NCBI GenBank assembly: GCA_031841125.1
Contig: JAJSSI010000048.1
Span: 22,890-86,889 of the forward strand
Length of the DNA stretch: 64,000 nt
Direction: 5' to 3'
Source of the DNA: Acanthococcus lagerstroemiae
Lineage: Eukaryota; Arthropoda; Insecta; Hemiptera; Eriococcidae
Position 1 is the stretch's first letter. Every line of letters starts with the position of its first letter. A program made the position numbers and the translations under genes. Below are positions 35,205 to 46,894 of the stretch, in pieces. The notes beneath the pieces are model-generated. The model made no database searches. It was not told the origin of the DNA and saw nothing but the letters and a program-made list of their open reading frames with translations.

Positions 35205-37830
35205 CGAAAATGATTGGCGACGTAGTTAAAATCATCCTCTGGAACGCCAACGGCCTGTCTCTTAGAAAATCTGAACTCGAAAACTTCCTAGAGGAAGAAT
35301 CTATAGACATTGCTCTCATCGCCGAAACTCACTTTACCAGTAGATTTTCCATCAAGAGCCTTCGTAATTACACCACCCAAGCGGACGAGCAAGAGGCGGC
35401 GCAGTGGTTATCATCAAAAAAGGTATCCAGTGTCACAAATTCACCCAATACCAAACAGAAGAAATCCAAGCCTCAGTTGTCACTATCAATCTCCACAGTG
35501 TGGCTACTAACTTAGCCGTGGTCTATTGCCCGCTGGGTAGAGCTATCGATCGTAATACCTTCCTAGACTTCCTCCAAGCATTTGGTAATCGCTGGATTAT
35601 AGGAGGGGATTTTAACGCCAAGCACTCCATCTGGGGTTCACGCACCATTAGTCCACGTGGCCGCGCACTCCTCAGCGCAGGCCAGTCGTTCAACTGCTTG
35701 TTCCTCTCCAGCGGAGAGCCAACTTACTGGCCCACCGACCTAAACAAGGTCCCGGATCTGCTCGACTTTTTCATCACCCGAGAGGTCTCCAACAACTACG
35801 CCCTCGCCGAGAACATCTCCGATCTATCTTCCAACCATGTCCCAGTGCTCCTAACAATTAGCACAAAGATATTGATGAAGGCTAAGAGCACCCATCTAAC
35901 TAATAAAAGGACTAATTGGGACTGATATCGCGACTCAATTTCTCTTGCCGTCAATCTCAAAGTTCGACTGAAGACCCCAGCAGAACTAGACACTGCAACG
36001 ATAGAATTCACTAGCATCATTCGTGATGCAGCTAAAAAAGCTACCCCAGCATATAAGCCTCCAATCTCTAAAGAATTGCTCTATCCTACCAAAGTACGCC
36101 AGCTTGTAAAAGAAAGAAGAATAGCAAGGAAAAAGTGGCAGAGAACTAGACTCCTGAGCGACAAGACGATTTTCAACAGGATCAGCAGAGAGGTCACCAC
36201 TCTAATTCGAACTATTAACAAAAAAAACCGTCGAGAACTATCTGGTCAATCTGTCGCCTGGCAACGACTCTGATTACTCGCTGTGGAAAGCGACTAAACG
36301 ACTAAAACAACCAGTCATTGGTGTCCCTCCTCTGAGGACTCCTGGTGGTGGCTGGGCTAGAAATGAGCAGAAAAAGCAGATCTGTTTGCTGACCAATTAT
36401 CCGATACATTTACACCGCACAACATCGCATCAGACGCGCTGCCTGACACGTTGACTGAGTGCGACGGACCAATCCAGTTCTTTACTCCCCTTGAGGTGGC
36501 CAAGGAGCTTGATCGCCTGAACCCAAAAAAGGCACCTGGTACAGATGATATTACTGCTGCTATGCTCAGGGAACTACTAAAGAAAGGAATAGTGTTGCTC
36601 ACCTATCTCAGCAACGCCTTCCTTCAACTTCATCATGTGCCCAAAACTGCTGGAAAACAGCAAAAATAATCATGATCCTAAAAGCCGGTAAACCAGCTGA
36701 ACAACCTACTTCGTACAGGCCAATCTCTCTTCTGCCGATTATGTCTAAGCTGTTTGAGAAATTATTCCTCAGCAGGTTAGCACCTGTCATCGAGAGGAGT
36801 AAACTGATCCCTGACCTGCAATTCGGATTTCGTAAGAAGCACTCGACTATCAAACAAGCCCACCGAGTGGTTGCAGTAATTGAGGAAGCCTTTGAAAACA
36901 AAGAATTCTGCCCTGCTGTTTTCTTGGACGTTAGCCAGGCCTTCGATCGTGTCTGGCAGAGCGGACTCATTTATAAACTGCAGAATCTCCTTCCCGGGGG
37001 AGTTTCTGCGCAGTTATCGGTTCATACTTGAAGCATTGGCGGTTTGCAGTCACCTACAATTCGGCAACTTCGAGAACCCACATCATCCGCGCAGGAGTGC
37101 CTCAAGGTAGCACACTTGGCCCAATTCTATACCTATTGTACACGGCGGATATCCCGACTACTCGGAAAGTGACGGTCGCGTTGTTCGCAGACGACACTGC
37201 CATTCTATCAATGCACAAAGAATACAGCATTGCGACCTCCTAATTACAAATCGCAGTCAATAAAGTCACTTTATGGGCCAACAGATGGAAAATAAAACTC
37301 AACGAATCTAAATCTGTGAGAGTCGACTTTGCCCTCAGACCCCACAACATCGAACTTCGGCTCGGTACCTGGGCTTCCACCTGGACTCCAGGTTGACCTG
37401 GCAGACCCACGTCAACAAAAAAAAAGACCATGTCAGAGCACTCCTGAGGAAATATTACTGGCTGCTAGGTTACCACTCTAAGCTTGGCCTAGGTAGTAAA
37501 CAATAAACGGCTAGTTTACTCGGCGATTATCAAGCCATCCTAGTCATACGGCATCCTGGTCTGGGGTACCACAAAAAAATCGAATTGCGATGTAGTCTAG
37601 AGGGCGCAAAACAAAGTCCTCCGCTGCATAGTCAAAGCGCCATGGTTTGTATCCAATACTACTATTCACCGCGACCTCCAAATGGATACGGTCGAAGAAA
37701 CAATCAAGAAGGCTGCCGAAAAATACAGTAAGCGACTCCATAGTCATCCCAACGTCGAGGCCATTCAACTCCTGGACGAATCCGCGATCACCAGAAGGCT
37801 CAAGAGGAACAAGCCTTCGGACCTACTGTT
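35205..37830 (+). pseudogene. jockey LINE ORF2 (AP endonuclease and reverse transcriptase)
   Basis: The endonuclease is seen as ILWNANGL, then IDIALIAETHF, then WIIGGDFNAKHSIWGSR, then PDLLDFFI, then DLSSNHVPVLL. The Asn, Glu, Asp and His catalytic positions are present. The RT follows: LNPKKAPGTDDITA, SYRPISLLPIMSKLFEK, DLQFGFRKKHST, AVFLDVSQAFDRVWQ, RAGVPQGSTLGPILYLLYT and the catalytic FADD. About seven frameshifts or stops break the frame (for example near 35400, 35925, 36270, 36665 and 37030). ORF2 normally nicks the target and copies the RNA there; this copy cannot be translated whole. Confidence 0.85.
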
Positions 37831-39097
37831 GTAATTAATTTAATTGAGGACTAGCTAATTGTAGCGAAGCCTCCCCCTGTGATAACTACTATTATGTCAA
37901 AATTAATGGTATATGCCTAAAGGCAGTTCCGGTGTATAAAAGAGAAAAAAAAACAAAAACAACTTTTTTCTTGGGGGGGGGCTCACATTTTTCGTATTTT
38001 TGATTGAAAACATTCTGGGAAACATCCCTGTATTGCACATGCTGCAGACGAGAGTGATCAGAGCCATAGCCAAGAGATGCAGTGGCAGAAGTTCATGACA
38101 GTCGAGCACCTGGCACTGGTTGTTGAGGCTGACAGTCCAGCACATGACACTAGTTGTTGGAGCGGCAGTGGCAGTGATTGATAACAGTAGCGACCTGGTA
38201 CCTGAAGTATGAGAGGGTTGAGTATCCTGAAGTTGGAGTTACCAAGAGAACAACTAAAATGGAACTCTGGAAGTACCATTCATACATGAGACAACATACA
38301 GGTCCGACCATTTCAATTTGTGCGCCTTATTTCGCGTGCATTCCTTATAAAAATGGCATGCGTTTGATTTCTATACTCTTGTGTCGTTTTTCGCATGCAA
38401 ACGCTCTTTCTATTGCTTGTAAATAATTATTCTCCAATAACTACTAATTGAATATTACATTAAATGACATGTAGATGACATAACTCACCAGTAAATTACC
38501 TTCTCAACACAAATTCCGAACTGAACTCAAAAAAGCAACGCGAAACCGCTAACTTGGAAGTTGGAAACAGAAACTGTGAGATAGTTTGTAGATACACATC
38601 GAACCGGATAGCCGTTAAGCCGCAAACGTTAATCTAAAGGCGCCGACTTGGTGACAACTTTGTAGCCTGAAGGTAACATCACCAGTAGCTACAAGCCATT
38701 GTTTCATTCTGATATCAACCTTAGCTGCTGAAAAAATTGAATTATCCGCAGCATTCCGCTACTTGGTCGCAGTAAGATGAAACGCTGCTGTATAATACAT
38801 ATACTATCCCAACATATTTAACCGCTGAATGCTGCTAAGTTTCATCATCCACATCAGCAGTGTAGTGGATAATTGTTTCAAATTGCTGCGTAACGCTGCT
38901 GTCTTTATGTGTACTCTGCGGAATCATTTCAAAATCCGCAGCAGACAACTCTTGAGGTCTCCTGTTAGATCTGCTCACATCGCAGTGTAACGTTGCAGAA
39001 TTGTACAAACGCTACGTTGATTCTCATAATTTCGCAGCGGAAAACTGAAAATCCGCTACAACCAGGAGCTAAATTTTGCCCAATTTCGTCCATAGGG

Positions 39098-39223
39098 ATA
39101 CTGGTTTCCCTGGTAAAAATAAAAACATTATTCGTTAATTAAAATCAATCAATCGAAATAACTTCGTCCTTATCTTTTTTCTTGTAGGTAGCATAGTAAG
39201 TAGAAGATTACAGCAGGTATATA
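39098..39223. other. hAT-II 3' sequence between insertions
   Basis: A short stretch of hAT-II (continuing the frame end and 3' UTR) between CCCTAT copy 2 and the Helitron-like array. It is assigned only by position between mapped insertions. Confidence 0.5.
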
Positions 39224-39845
39224 TCTAATATATAAAGACAAGTTGCGAAATTTTGACTTCCTTATTCTCCGTCGTTACCGCATGAAATTGTATATCTTCT
39301 CTTCTCTCTTCTTCTATCTTCTTCTCTTCTAATATATAAAGACAAGTTGCGAAATTTTGACTTCCTTATTCTCCGTCGTTACCGCATGAAATTGTTCATG
39401 TAATGTCTCAAATGAAAGCATGTATTTCCGAAGAGGATTGTGGGCGTGAAACAGATTTGAAATATCCATTCATAAAGTTGTAATTAAGCTTTAAAGTTGA
39501 CTTGCATGTGTGTCTATGTGTGAGTGTTCCACGCGCTTACCCCGTCATTGTAAACGCGTGTTAGAGTGATCAGTGTGACCAGTAGACACATTGTGGATAC
39601 ATGTAGAACGATCAGGGTGGCCATGCGATATATGTATTATATAGACAATCTTGGTTTCTTTCATCTAAAAGCGTCTCAGTGTACTTACTGTGGTTTATCA
39701 GGCCATATTGCGTTTTTTTATTATTGAACTTTTACTTTACAAATCCTTCGTGAGTTCAAGACTTGGGACATGTGTCGTTTTTTAATTATCGACTTTTCAT
39801 TTTACAAATACGTTTTTGCTTCATTTTTCATTTATTAAAGAGATT

Positions 39846-41287
39846 GGTGTTGTGGGACGTATGGCGATGCACGCATGCCAAAGTGGCCCCTGAGACACCG
39901 CACCCCCGGCACCGGAAACTACCCTTTCGGGCATCGCATCAGTACCGAGGGGAACGCTTTGGGGCCGGGCCCGAGCCCCCATTTCTCCTGGCCGGAACGG
40001 TGCGCGCGTCCTGCCAGGGCCACCACGGGGTTCCCTACTGACCGAGGTCCGCGCTCCCAGAGCACTCGCCTGGAAATTTCAGGTCCCCCGCAGCCGGACG
40101 CGCTGCCTCTTCCTCTTCACTCACTCGTCGTGTGAGACTCTCCCGATTGAAGCTCCAGCCCTTGCACTGCGGGCGAGCTCTGCTCCAGCCCTGGTGCAAC
40201 GGGCGAGCTTCGCTGGATGGTATCCGCCGCCGCAGTAGTAGCAGCAGCAACATCCGCTTCTCCTCCTTGCGTCCTTTGTCTCGACCACTCAGCCTCCATC
40301 TTCCGTCGCATGATGGCTGAAACGAAACCCGACACCCGGTTCCAACCGCTTCGGCTCCTCAACAGCTCCGGGACCAGGGTGTCCGGCGCAAGACGGTCGA
40401 TCACGCCGTCTCCGGGATCGATCGTGACCGCCCCGCGCCTCTCCTCATCCCAGGCGTCGCACTCGAACAGCGTATGCCACGGCGTGTCCTCCTCTCCGCT
40501 TGCACAATGGGTGCACTCGGCGCTCCCCGCCAAACCCATCCGGTGCAGGTACGAGCCGAAACAACCGTGTCCGCTCAAGACCTGGGTCAGGTGGAAGTTC
40601 AGGCTTCCGTGCTTCCTGCCTAACCACAGGTCGAGCTCACCGATCAGCTCCCGGGTCCACTCGCCTTTCGAAGACTGGGCGAGCCTCTCCGTCCATCGCT
40701 GAAGCGTGGTCAGCTGAATACCACGCTTCGCCCGGCGTGCCTCCTGCCGCGTCCTCGCCTTCTTCTGCGCCTTGTAGGACTGCGCCAACTCGTCTACCTT
40801 CAGCTCGATGGGTGGAAGGCGCGCCAGCACGCCTACCGCCTCCGTTGACACGGTGCGATACGCGCTGACGCACCTTAGCGCGACTCTCCGCTGTACCTTC
40901 TCCAGCTCCACTCTCCGGTACGGGATCTGGACGGCGTCCGCGAATACCGGTGCGCCGTACGTCAGGACCGACAGCACGACGTTCGCGTACAGCCTCCGTT
41001 TCTGCTCCCGCGGGCCGCCCAGGTTCGCCATCAGTCGCGACAGCTGCCCGGCGACCCGGTCCGCCTTCTCCGCCGCTCTCCGGAAGTGCTCGCGGAACGA
41101 CAGCTTCCCGTCGAACCACAACCCCAGGTACTTCAGCGCCGGGCGTGGCGCGATCCTCTCGCCTTTCAGCACGAACGTCGGTTGTTCGTACTTGCGACGC
41201 GTCGTGAAGAGAACTGCCTCCGTCTTCTGCACCGCCAAGCACAATCCCGCCGACTCGATCCATCCGGTCAGCAGCTCCAACGCCCGG
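39846..41287 (-). mobile_element. R1-like LINE, 5'-truncated, 14-bp TSD
   Basis: It is flanked by identical TTATTAAAGAGATT at 39832-39845 and 41288-41301. Uninterrupted versions of the target (TTATTAAAGAGATTAATC) occur elsewhere in the array near 43598-43612, confirming the boundaries. It is GC-rich against AT-rich surroundings. It holds the C-terminal part of an ORF2 and a 3' UTR of about 270 bp shared with the fragment at 17795-18522. Confidence 0.92.
40117..41280 (-). pseudogene. R1-like LINE ORF2 C-terminus (RT thumb and CCHC knuckle)
   Basis: An unbroken 387-residue frame starts inside the truncated RT: LAVQKTEAVLFTTRR, then ALKYLGLWFDGKLSFREHF. It continues through the thumb (YGAPVFADAV, then LEKVQRRVALRCVSAYRTVS) to the CCHC knuckle (CTHCASGEEDTPWHTLFECD). 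The low-complexity C-terminus is rich in Ala, Gln and Ser. The catalytic YADD and the endonuclease lie beyond the truncation. The open frame is not evidence of function because the start is simply the truncation point; it does indicate a recent insertion. The motif order fits R1/TRAS-type LINEs. Confidence 0.82.
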
Positions 41288-42322
41288 TTATTAAAGAGAT
41301 TAATCTAATATATAGAGACAAGTCTCGAATTTTCCTTATCGGGGTTCCAAGTATTACTGAAAATGTTTATACTATTGCGAGCAGAAAACCGAAAACAAAT
41401 TTGCACAAGAAAGCACGAACATACGAATAGTAAGAAATCATTTGTAATACTGCCGACCGACACAAGTCTCCTCTGGCCTTTCCTTTTCTCGCATGACTCA
41501 TCGAAGCAGCAAAAATACATCACATGTTTGATTTGGCCTTTGGTATAGATAACGAACACAATAACAATAGTCATAGGGTAATTTAAGTTACGGGTGATCA
41601 TCGAGAACCACTAGAAAGAAAACCGATTCTATTTATTTATTTATTTTTTGATTCGAAACATCTTTAGGGCTTCATGAGTTCAAGACTTGGGCCATGTGTC
41701 GTTTTTTTATTATCGAATTTTCATTTTTCTAATACTTTTTGCTTCATTTTTCATTTATTGAAGAGATTAATCTAATTTATTAAGACAAGTCTCGATTTTT
41801 CCTCATCGGTGTTCTCAGGTATTACTGAATAAAATTTTAAAAAAATGTCTCATATATGGCAGTAGGTAACATTTTTGAATCGGGGGCCTAATTTTGAGAA
41901 ATTATACTTTTAAACTCTTTCCAACAATACTAATAACTCATTTTGCTTACAAATGTCGGTTGGTTCTCTTACGCTTAACAGCGTCTAGCTGAGGGTTGCA
42001 AATGGGTAACTATTCCTCGGGTAACTAGGGTAACTAATTGCGCATCCGGTTGGGTGACAGATATACCAAGTTCAAAACACAGTTCATGTTTTGCATTTTT
42101 TTAGTATCGATCTTTTATTTTACAAATACCTTTTTGCTTCATTTTTCATTTATTGAAGAGATTAAAAAGATGTTGGAGTTTCATGTTGCGTTTTTTTACT
42201 ATCGAACTCTTACTTTACAAATAATACTTTTTTACTTCATCTGACTGGGACTGTGCAAATTGTAGAAGTGCTAGCTAGCGTCGTATCTTTAGTGCGTTCG
42301 TTAAACAATGATAAGGAGAATA

Positions 42323-42422
42323 TACAGGGTGTACCAAAAAAAGATGACACGATTTTTCCATAGCACATTTTTAATGTTCGAAAAATTTCGATTAGTGTCT
42401 CTTTCTTTTGGTACACCCTGTA
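42323..42422. mobile_element. 100-bp MITE (Tc1/mariner-like) with TA duplication
   Basis: TACAGGGTGTACCAAAA at 42323 and TTTTGGTACACCCTGTA ending at 42422 are inverted repeats, with weaker complementarity to about 28 bp. The flanking TA is doubled at 42321-42322 and 42423-42424. The near-identical block at 44041-44075 lacks the insert and shows one TA in GAGAACATATTATAGCGC, an empty site. Confidence 0.88.
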
Positions 42423-44362
42423 TATTATAGCGCTTTCTGTGACACAAACATACAAACTGTTATCAAAGCCGTTAACTTTAATGTTTTTGAAAGCCTCTGA
42501 CTGGGACTCTCGGACTGTGCAAATTGTTTGGGCAAACGAACCCTCAGTACTTTTATTGAGGACGTGAAATGTTCAGGATAATTCTATCATTTCTCATTTT
42601 GTAGAGAGAGAAGAATGGGTAATTCTATGTAATTTCCAAAGATTACAAAACTTTCACATTTACGAATGAAAAACAATTTCATGCTTCACTTTCTTTCTTT
42701 CATTTTCAAAGTTTCATATTATTGCACATGTTTGATCCCGTCCGAAGGACGTAAAGACAAGTTGCGAAATTTTGACTTCCTTATTCTCCGTCGTTACCGC
42801 ATGAAATTGTTCATGTAATGTCTCAAATGAAAGCATGTATTTCCGAAGAGGATTGTGGCGTGAAACAGATTTGAAATATCCATTCATAAAGTTGTAATAA
42901 AGCTTTAAAGTCGACTTGCATGTGTGTCTGTGTGTGAGTGTTCCGCGCGCTTACCCCGTCATTGTAAACGCTTGTTAGAGTGATCAGTGTGACCAGAATG
43001 AAGAAGTATTTTATATAACACATCGTGAATATAGAACGATCAGGGTGGCCATGCGATATTCTATTGGGCCATGTGTCGTTTTTTTATTATAAAATTTTCA
43101 TTTTACAAATACTTTTTGTTTCATTTTTCATTTATTAAAGAGATCAATTTAATATATAAAGACAAGCCTCGATTTCTCTCATCGGTGTTCTCAGGTACCT
43201 ATTACTGAAAATGTTTATACTATTGCGAGCAAAAAACCGAAAACAAATTTGCACGAGAAAATGAACATACATAGTAAGAACATACGAGAATAGTAATACG
43301 AGACACAAATTCTATATCGAAGCAGCAAATACACAATTTCCTGCACATAGTCAGATAACTACACGACCACGACGACAAATCGTCATCTTCTTTCCTTTTT
43401 CTCGATGTCTCTCGGTCTTAGCATGTTTTTTGTTTGGTTTATTGTAGTATAGTTTCGTTTATTTTTATGGAATTTATTTGGGTTATTTGTATTGTTGATA
43501 TTTTTTTATATTATGATTGTCATTTTATTTTATATTTTATGTTTTTTTATTTGATATTTATCATTTACAAATACTTTTTTGTTTCATTTTTCATTTATTA
43601 AAGAGATTAATCTAATATATAAAGACAAGTCTCGATTTTTCCTCATCTGTGTTCTCAGGTATTACTGAGTGAAATATTTTTAAAAATGTCTCATATGGCA
43701 GTATGTAACATTTTTGAATCGGGGGCTGATTTTGAAAAATTATACTTTTTATGCTCTTTCCAACAATACTAATAACTCACTTTGCTTACAAATGTCGGTT
43801 GGTACTCTTACGCTTAACAGCGTCCAACTGAGGGTTGCAAATGGGTAACTATTCCTCGGGTAACTAGGGTAACTGATTGCGCATCCGGTTGGGAGACAGA
43901 TATACCAAGTTCAAAACACAGTTCATGTTTTGCGTTTTTTTTACTATCGATCTTTTATTTTACAAATATTACTTTTTTACTCCATCTGACTGGGACTGTG
44001 CAAATTGTAGAAGCGAGCGTCGTATCTTTAGTGCGTTCATTAAACAATGATAAGGAGAACATATTATAGCGCTACCTGTGCGACAAACATACAAACTGTT
44101 ATCAAAGCCGTTATCTTTAATGTTTTTGAAAGCCTCTGACTGGGACTGTGCAAATTGTTTGGGCAAAAGAACCCTCAGTACTTCTATTAAGGACGTGAAA
44201 TGTTCAGGATAATTCGATCATTTCTCATTTTGGAGATAGAGAAGAATGGGTAATTCTATTTAATTTCCAAAGATTACAAAGCTTTCACATTTATAAAAAA
44301 ACAATTTCATGTTTCATTTTCTTTCTTTTATTTTCAAAGTTTCATATTATTGCATGTTTGAT

Positions 44363-44379
44363 CCCGTCCGAAGGACGGG
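44363..44379. repeat. Terminal hairpin of the Helitron-like array
   Basis: A perfect 7-bp stem CCCGTCC/GGACGGG with a GAA loop, followed by TATTACAGCTT. In Helitrons such a hairpin signals the end of rolling-circle strand transfer. Confidence 0.6.
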
Positions 44380-44390
44380 TATTACAGCTT

Positions 44391-44649
44391 GTGTTAAAAT
44401 AAAGTTGTCTTGTTTTCTCTCTTGTCGGGAAGAAGTATCATATTTTATGTTGAAATAAAGTTGTTTTGTTTTCTTTCTTGTCTGACTTTTTTTTTTTTTT
44501 TTTTCATTTGACAAAGATCTGAGCAGGTTTCCTCACATCCATAAAAACGAGATCTATCAAAAACACAAAGTAAAAATTGTGACATCAAAGTACTTAACGA
44601 AATGCGCGATTCACTTTTCTAATTTTATAACCTAGTTTTATTATAGATT
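44391..44649. other. hAT-II 3' untranslated stretch
   Basis: It contains two tandem copies of AATAAAGTTGT(C/T)TTGTTTTCT at about 44399 and 44455, and a T run at 44488-44504. AATAAA words could serve as polyadenylation signals for the hAT-II transcript. No other feature is seen. Confidence 0.4.
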
Positions 44650-45267
44650 AGTGAATGCAGGGGCGAAACAAGGGGGGCCTGGGAGGCGGAACGCCCCCCC
44701 ACACCTTAGCTGGCGAAAAGTCGGCAAAAAAATTGAAAAATCGGCTAAAAGTCGGCAAAAACAAGGGGAAAATTGGAAAAAATGTGAAAGAATCGGCAAA
44801 AAATCAAAAAAGTCGGTAAAATATTGAAAGAAGTCGACAAAATCTAAATATGTTGTTGTATTGAGTGATGTACCTATGTGTGAAAATGAAACCCTTTGTG
44901 GCGCGTATTTATATTTCGACTTTTCTCTGACCAAAGTTTTTTTTTTCATCTCTCAGTTGTTCATATCATCAGTCAAAGGACACAGATATTTGTTTTGCAA
45001 AACAGAGGTAAGTCATATAAGCACGTTATATGTAGTTTATTAATTGTTCCGGAGTTATGCAGATGTACGTGAGTACGACTACTAAAACTACCTCAGTGTA
45101 CATCAGCGGCGCCGATGCGGCGCGACATCGGAGCGATATAGCTTGATGCGAATAAAACGCGGTGAGCTGACTTGTTGCGACAGCGAATGTTTCTACGAAA
45201 AATGAACACTATGACAAAGCGTTTGGGCGATTCGTGATCCTGCCGCCGATTAGCAGATGATGTCTGA

Positions 45268-45690
45268 CAGGGCTTATTTTAGTGTGCAGCTGGACACAAT
45301 CTGTGCAGTCGGCAAAACTGGATGTGCAGTTGGCGGAAAAAGTGTGCAGTTGCTAAAATGTCTGGCCTGTAAAATGTAAGAAATCAAAAAGTAAAAAGTA
45401 TCTATAATTAAAATAAAAAATAAAAATTTTATAAATTATGTAATCTAAAATGTAAGAAATAATTAAAATGAAATCTCAAAATTTTAAAAATTATATAATC
45501 TGAAATGTAAGAAGTGGAGACGCAAGATGGCCACTAGCCGCCAGACTGTCGCTTCTGTCTGGGAAGGTGGGGGTGACCTAGTCGGCTAGTCCTAGATATT
45601 ACAAATATTGAGTAACACGCGCATAGTGCGTCTTTTACAAGTGAGGTTGCCGTTTTGTGCAGTTGGCGAACTTCCTTAAAATAAACCCTG
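45268..45690. mobile_element. 423-bp hAT-type MITE inside hAT-IV
   Basis: CAGGGCTTATTTTAG at 45268 and CTTAAAATAAACCCTG ending at 45690 are TIRs. They are flanked by perfect ATGTCTGA duplications at 45260-45267 and 45691-45698. Phrases GTGCAG(T/C)(T/C)GG and GTGCAGTTGGC recur near the ends. It separates the transposase reading frame from its upstream part, so the apparent ATG at 45691 is only the TSD. Confidence 0.88.
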
Positions 45691-46250
45691 ATGTCTGAGG
45701 CTGACTTCGCTAAGCATCATAGAAGAAGGGTATTGCCAAAAAAACTTGATGATAACCCCTCAAATGCTGCAGTTTTCACTCTGCAAACGTTTTATGCTAA
45801 AGAATTTAAAGAAATATTGAACAGACTGATTAATGAATGTACAGATAACCTTCAAGAATTTATCAAGGTTGTTCAATATTATTCGACGTGTTCAGTTTGC
45901 CGTTTTCCAGAAATTCTTTAAAAAAAGAAAATGTAATAAAAATGATGGAATTAGTTCCAAACTGTCCATTTAAGGACGAAGACCAAATTTTTGCCAAACT
46001 AGAAATTCTTTCTGACCAATGTAGTGAGGCAACGAGCGTAAATGATATCATCAATATCAGTGAAAAATTTAAAACTGCTCTCCCCGCGGCAAACTACTAC
46101 TGCAAAGTAGTAAAAACCGCACCATTTTCAGTAGCTTCGAATGAGCGGAGTTTCAGTCCTTTGAAATTTGTAAAAAGTTCTCTAAGGACTACCATGACTG
46201 ATAAGAGAACGAAGTCGCTTTTCATTCTTACTTTACTCAGAAAGATTTAG
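45691..46250 (+). pseudogene. hAT-IV transposase, C-terminal part (ZMYM1-like)
   Basis: The first piece carries FAKHHRRRVLPKKLDDNPSN and FYAKEFKEILNRLI, the helical segment characteristic of ZMYM1-like hAT proteins. After a frameshift near 45890 the second piece ends in the dimerisation motif VVKTAPFSVASNERSFSPLK and the stop at 46250. The start codon at 45691 is an accident of the MITE insertion. The catalytic N-terminal half is missing from the element. It is non-functional as a transposase. Confidence 0.75.
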
Positions 46251-46894
46251 TAGACCAGATTGGTGTGAAAAAAATTGTACAAATTTGGTCAATGGTAAAA
46301 ACTCGAAAAATAAAAATATAATAACTAATGATAAATGTCAGAATGAGTATCTACCTACGTACGAGTATATATAGCCTTTTTTTTGTGAATTTTTTTCTTA
46401 CATACATGTAGGTATACCTACTTATTACTTGACCAAATAATCTTTTTTTTTTTTTTCTTTTTTTTTTAAATCATGATTGTAGTGCTTTCTTTTTTACTAA
46501 ATATAAACATTTCATTATAAAAATATATCCATTGCATTTTTGATTTTATTCAGGTTGCCAGTGATTGTCAGCATGGGACAGTTTTCAATGATACACCAGG
46601 CTAATAAAAGTTGGCAAATTTAAGAAATAAAATGTATTAGTCGGCAAATTTCTCCTTTTGCACCCAGACAAAAAGTAAAGTTTCGTACCTGAGTGAATAT
46701 TTATTGGTTAACGTTCTGAAGAAAAATTATCAACGTATTTCATGTGTATTATCACAGGACATTCGACAGTACGTAAAGTACGTTAGTTTGTTGTTGTTAT
46801 CATGCGTCTTATCGATAATTATCGATTACCGCGGTATTTGACGTCATCTTGTTGATAATTATCGATACGATATTAGGACAACCCTGTTTTTAGG

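Larger units (their letters stand above)
33828..37961 (+). mobile_element. Near full-length jockey-clade LINE in CCCTAT copy 2
   Basis: It begins CGTCAGTTTCGTG, resembling the internal initiator of jockey elements, and ends in an A-rich tail (AAAAAAAAACAAAAACAA). An imperfect duplication of about 10 bp (ACTTTTTTTCT at 33817-33827, ACTTTTTTCT at 37962-37971) flanks it. The uninterrupted target is seen in copy 1 at about 26440-26470. ORF1 with PRE_C2HC and zinc knuckles is followed by ORF2 with endonuclease and RT. Multiple frameshifts make it inactive, but 5' truncation is absent. Confidence 0.88.
31081..39097. mobile_element. CCCTAT element, copy 2, carrying a jockey LINE
   Basis: It starts CCCTATTTTTGC at 31081 and ends CGTCCATAGGG at 39097. 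The flanks read AACTAT and ATACTGG, allowing a 2-bp TA or AT duplication. Apart from the LINE at 33828-37961 it aligns with copy 1 over its full length with few differences. That shows both arose from one source and that the middle without an ORF is a stable part of the element. It interrupts the last codons of the hAT-II transposase. Confidence 0.8.
39224..44390 (+). mobile_element. Helitron-like non-autonomous array
   Basis: TCTAATATATAAAGACAAG or a close variant recurs at 39224, 39328, 41304, 41771, 43148 and 43611, each opening a repeated block. Blocks end in a hairpin CCCGTCCGAAGGACGGG (44363-44379, truncated at 42737-42751) followed by TATTACAGCTT. A 5' TC start, a 3' hairpin about 10 bases before the end, and lack of TIRs and TSDs are the layout of Helitrons. 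However, the terminal CTTG departs from the CTRR consensus. Blocks 41771-42750 and 43611-44390 are direct near-copies. No Rep/helicase gene is present. Confidence 0.6.
44658..46691 (+). mobile_element. hAT-IV: ZMYM1-like hAT nested in hAT-II
   Basis: CAGGGGCGAAAC at 44658 and GTTTCGTACCTG ending at 46691 are the TIRs. AGTGAATG (44650-44657) and AGTGAATA (46692-46699) are an 8-bp TSD with one mismatch. Near both ends the phrase GTCGGCAAA recurs. It encodes the C-terminal part of a hAT transposase and contains a nested 423-bp MITE. It is related by TIR to the composite insertion in hAT-I. Confidence 0.88.

Noticed and set aside
40217..41308. Several long plus-strand open frames
   Set aside because: GC-rich antisense shadows of the R1-like ORF2, which has clear RT-thumb and CCHC motifs on the minus strand.
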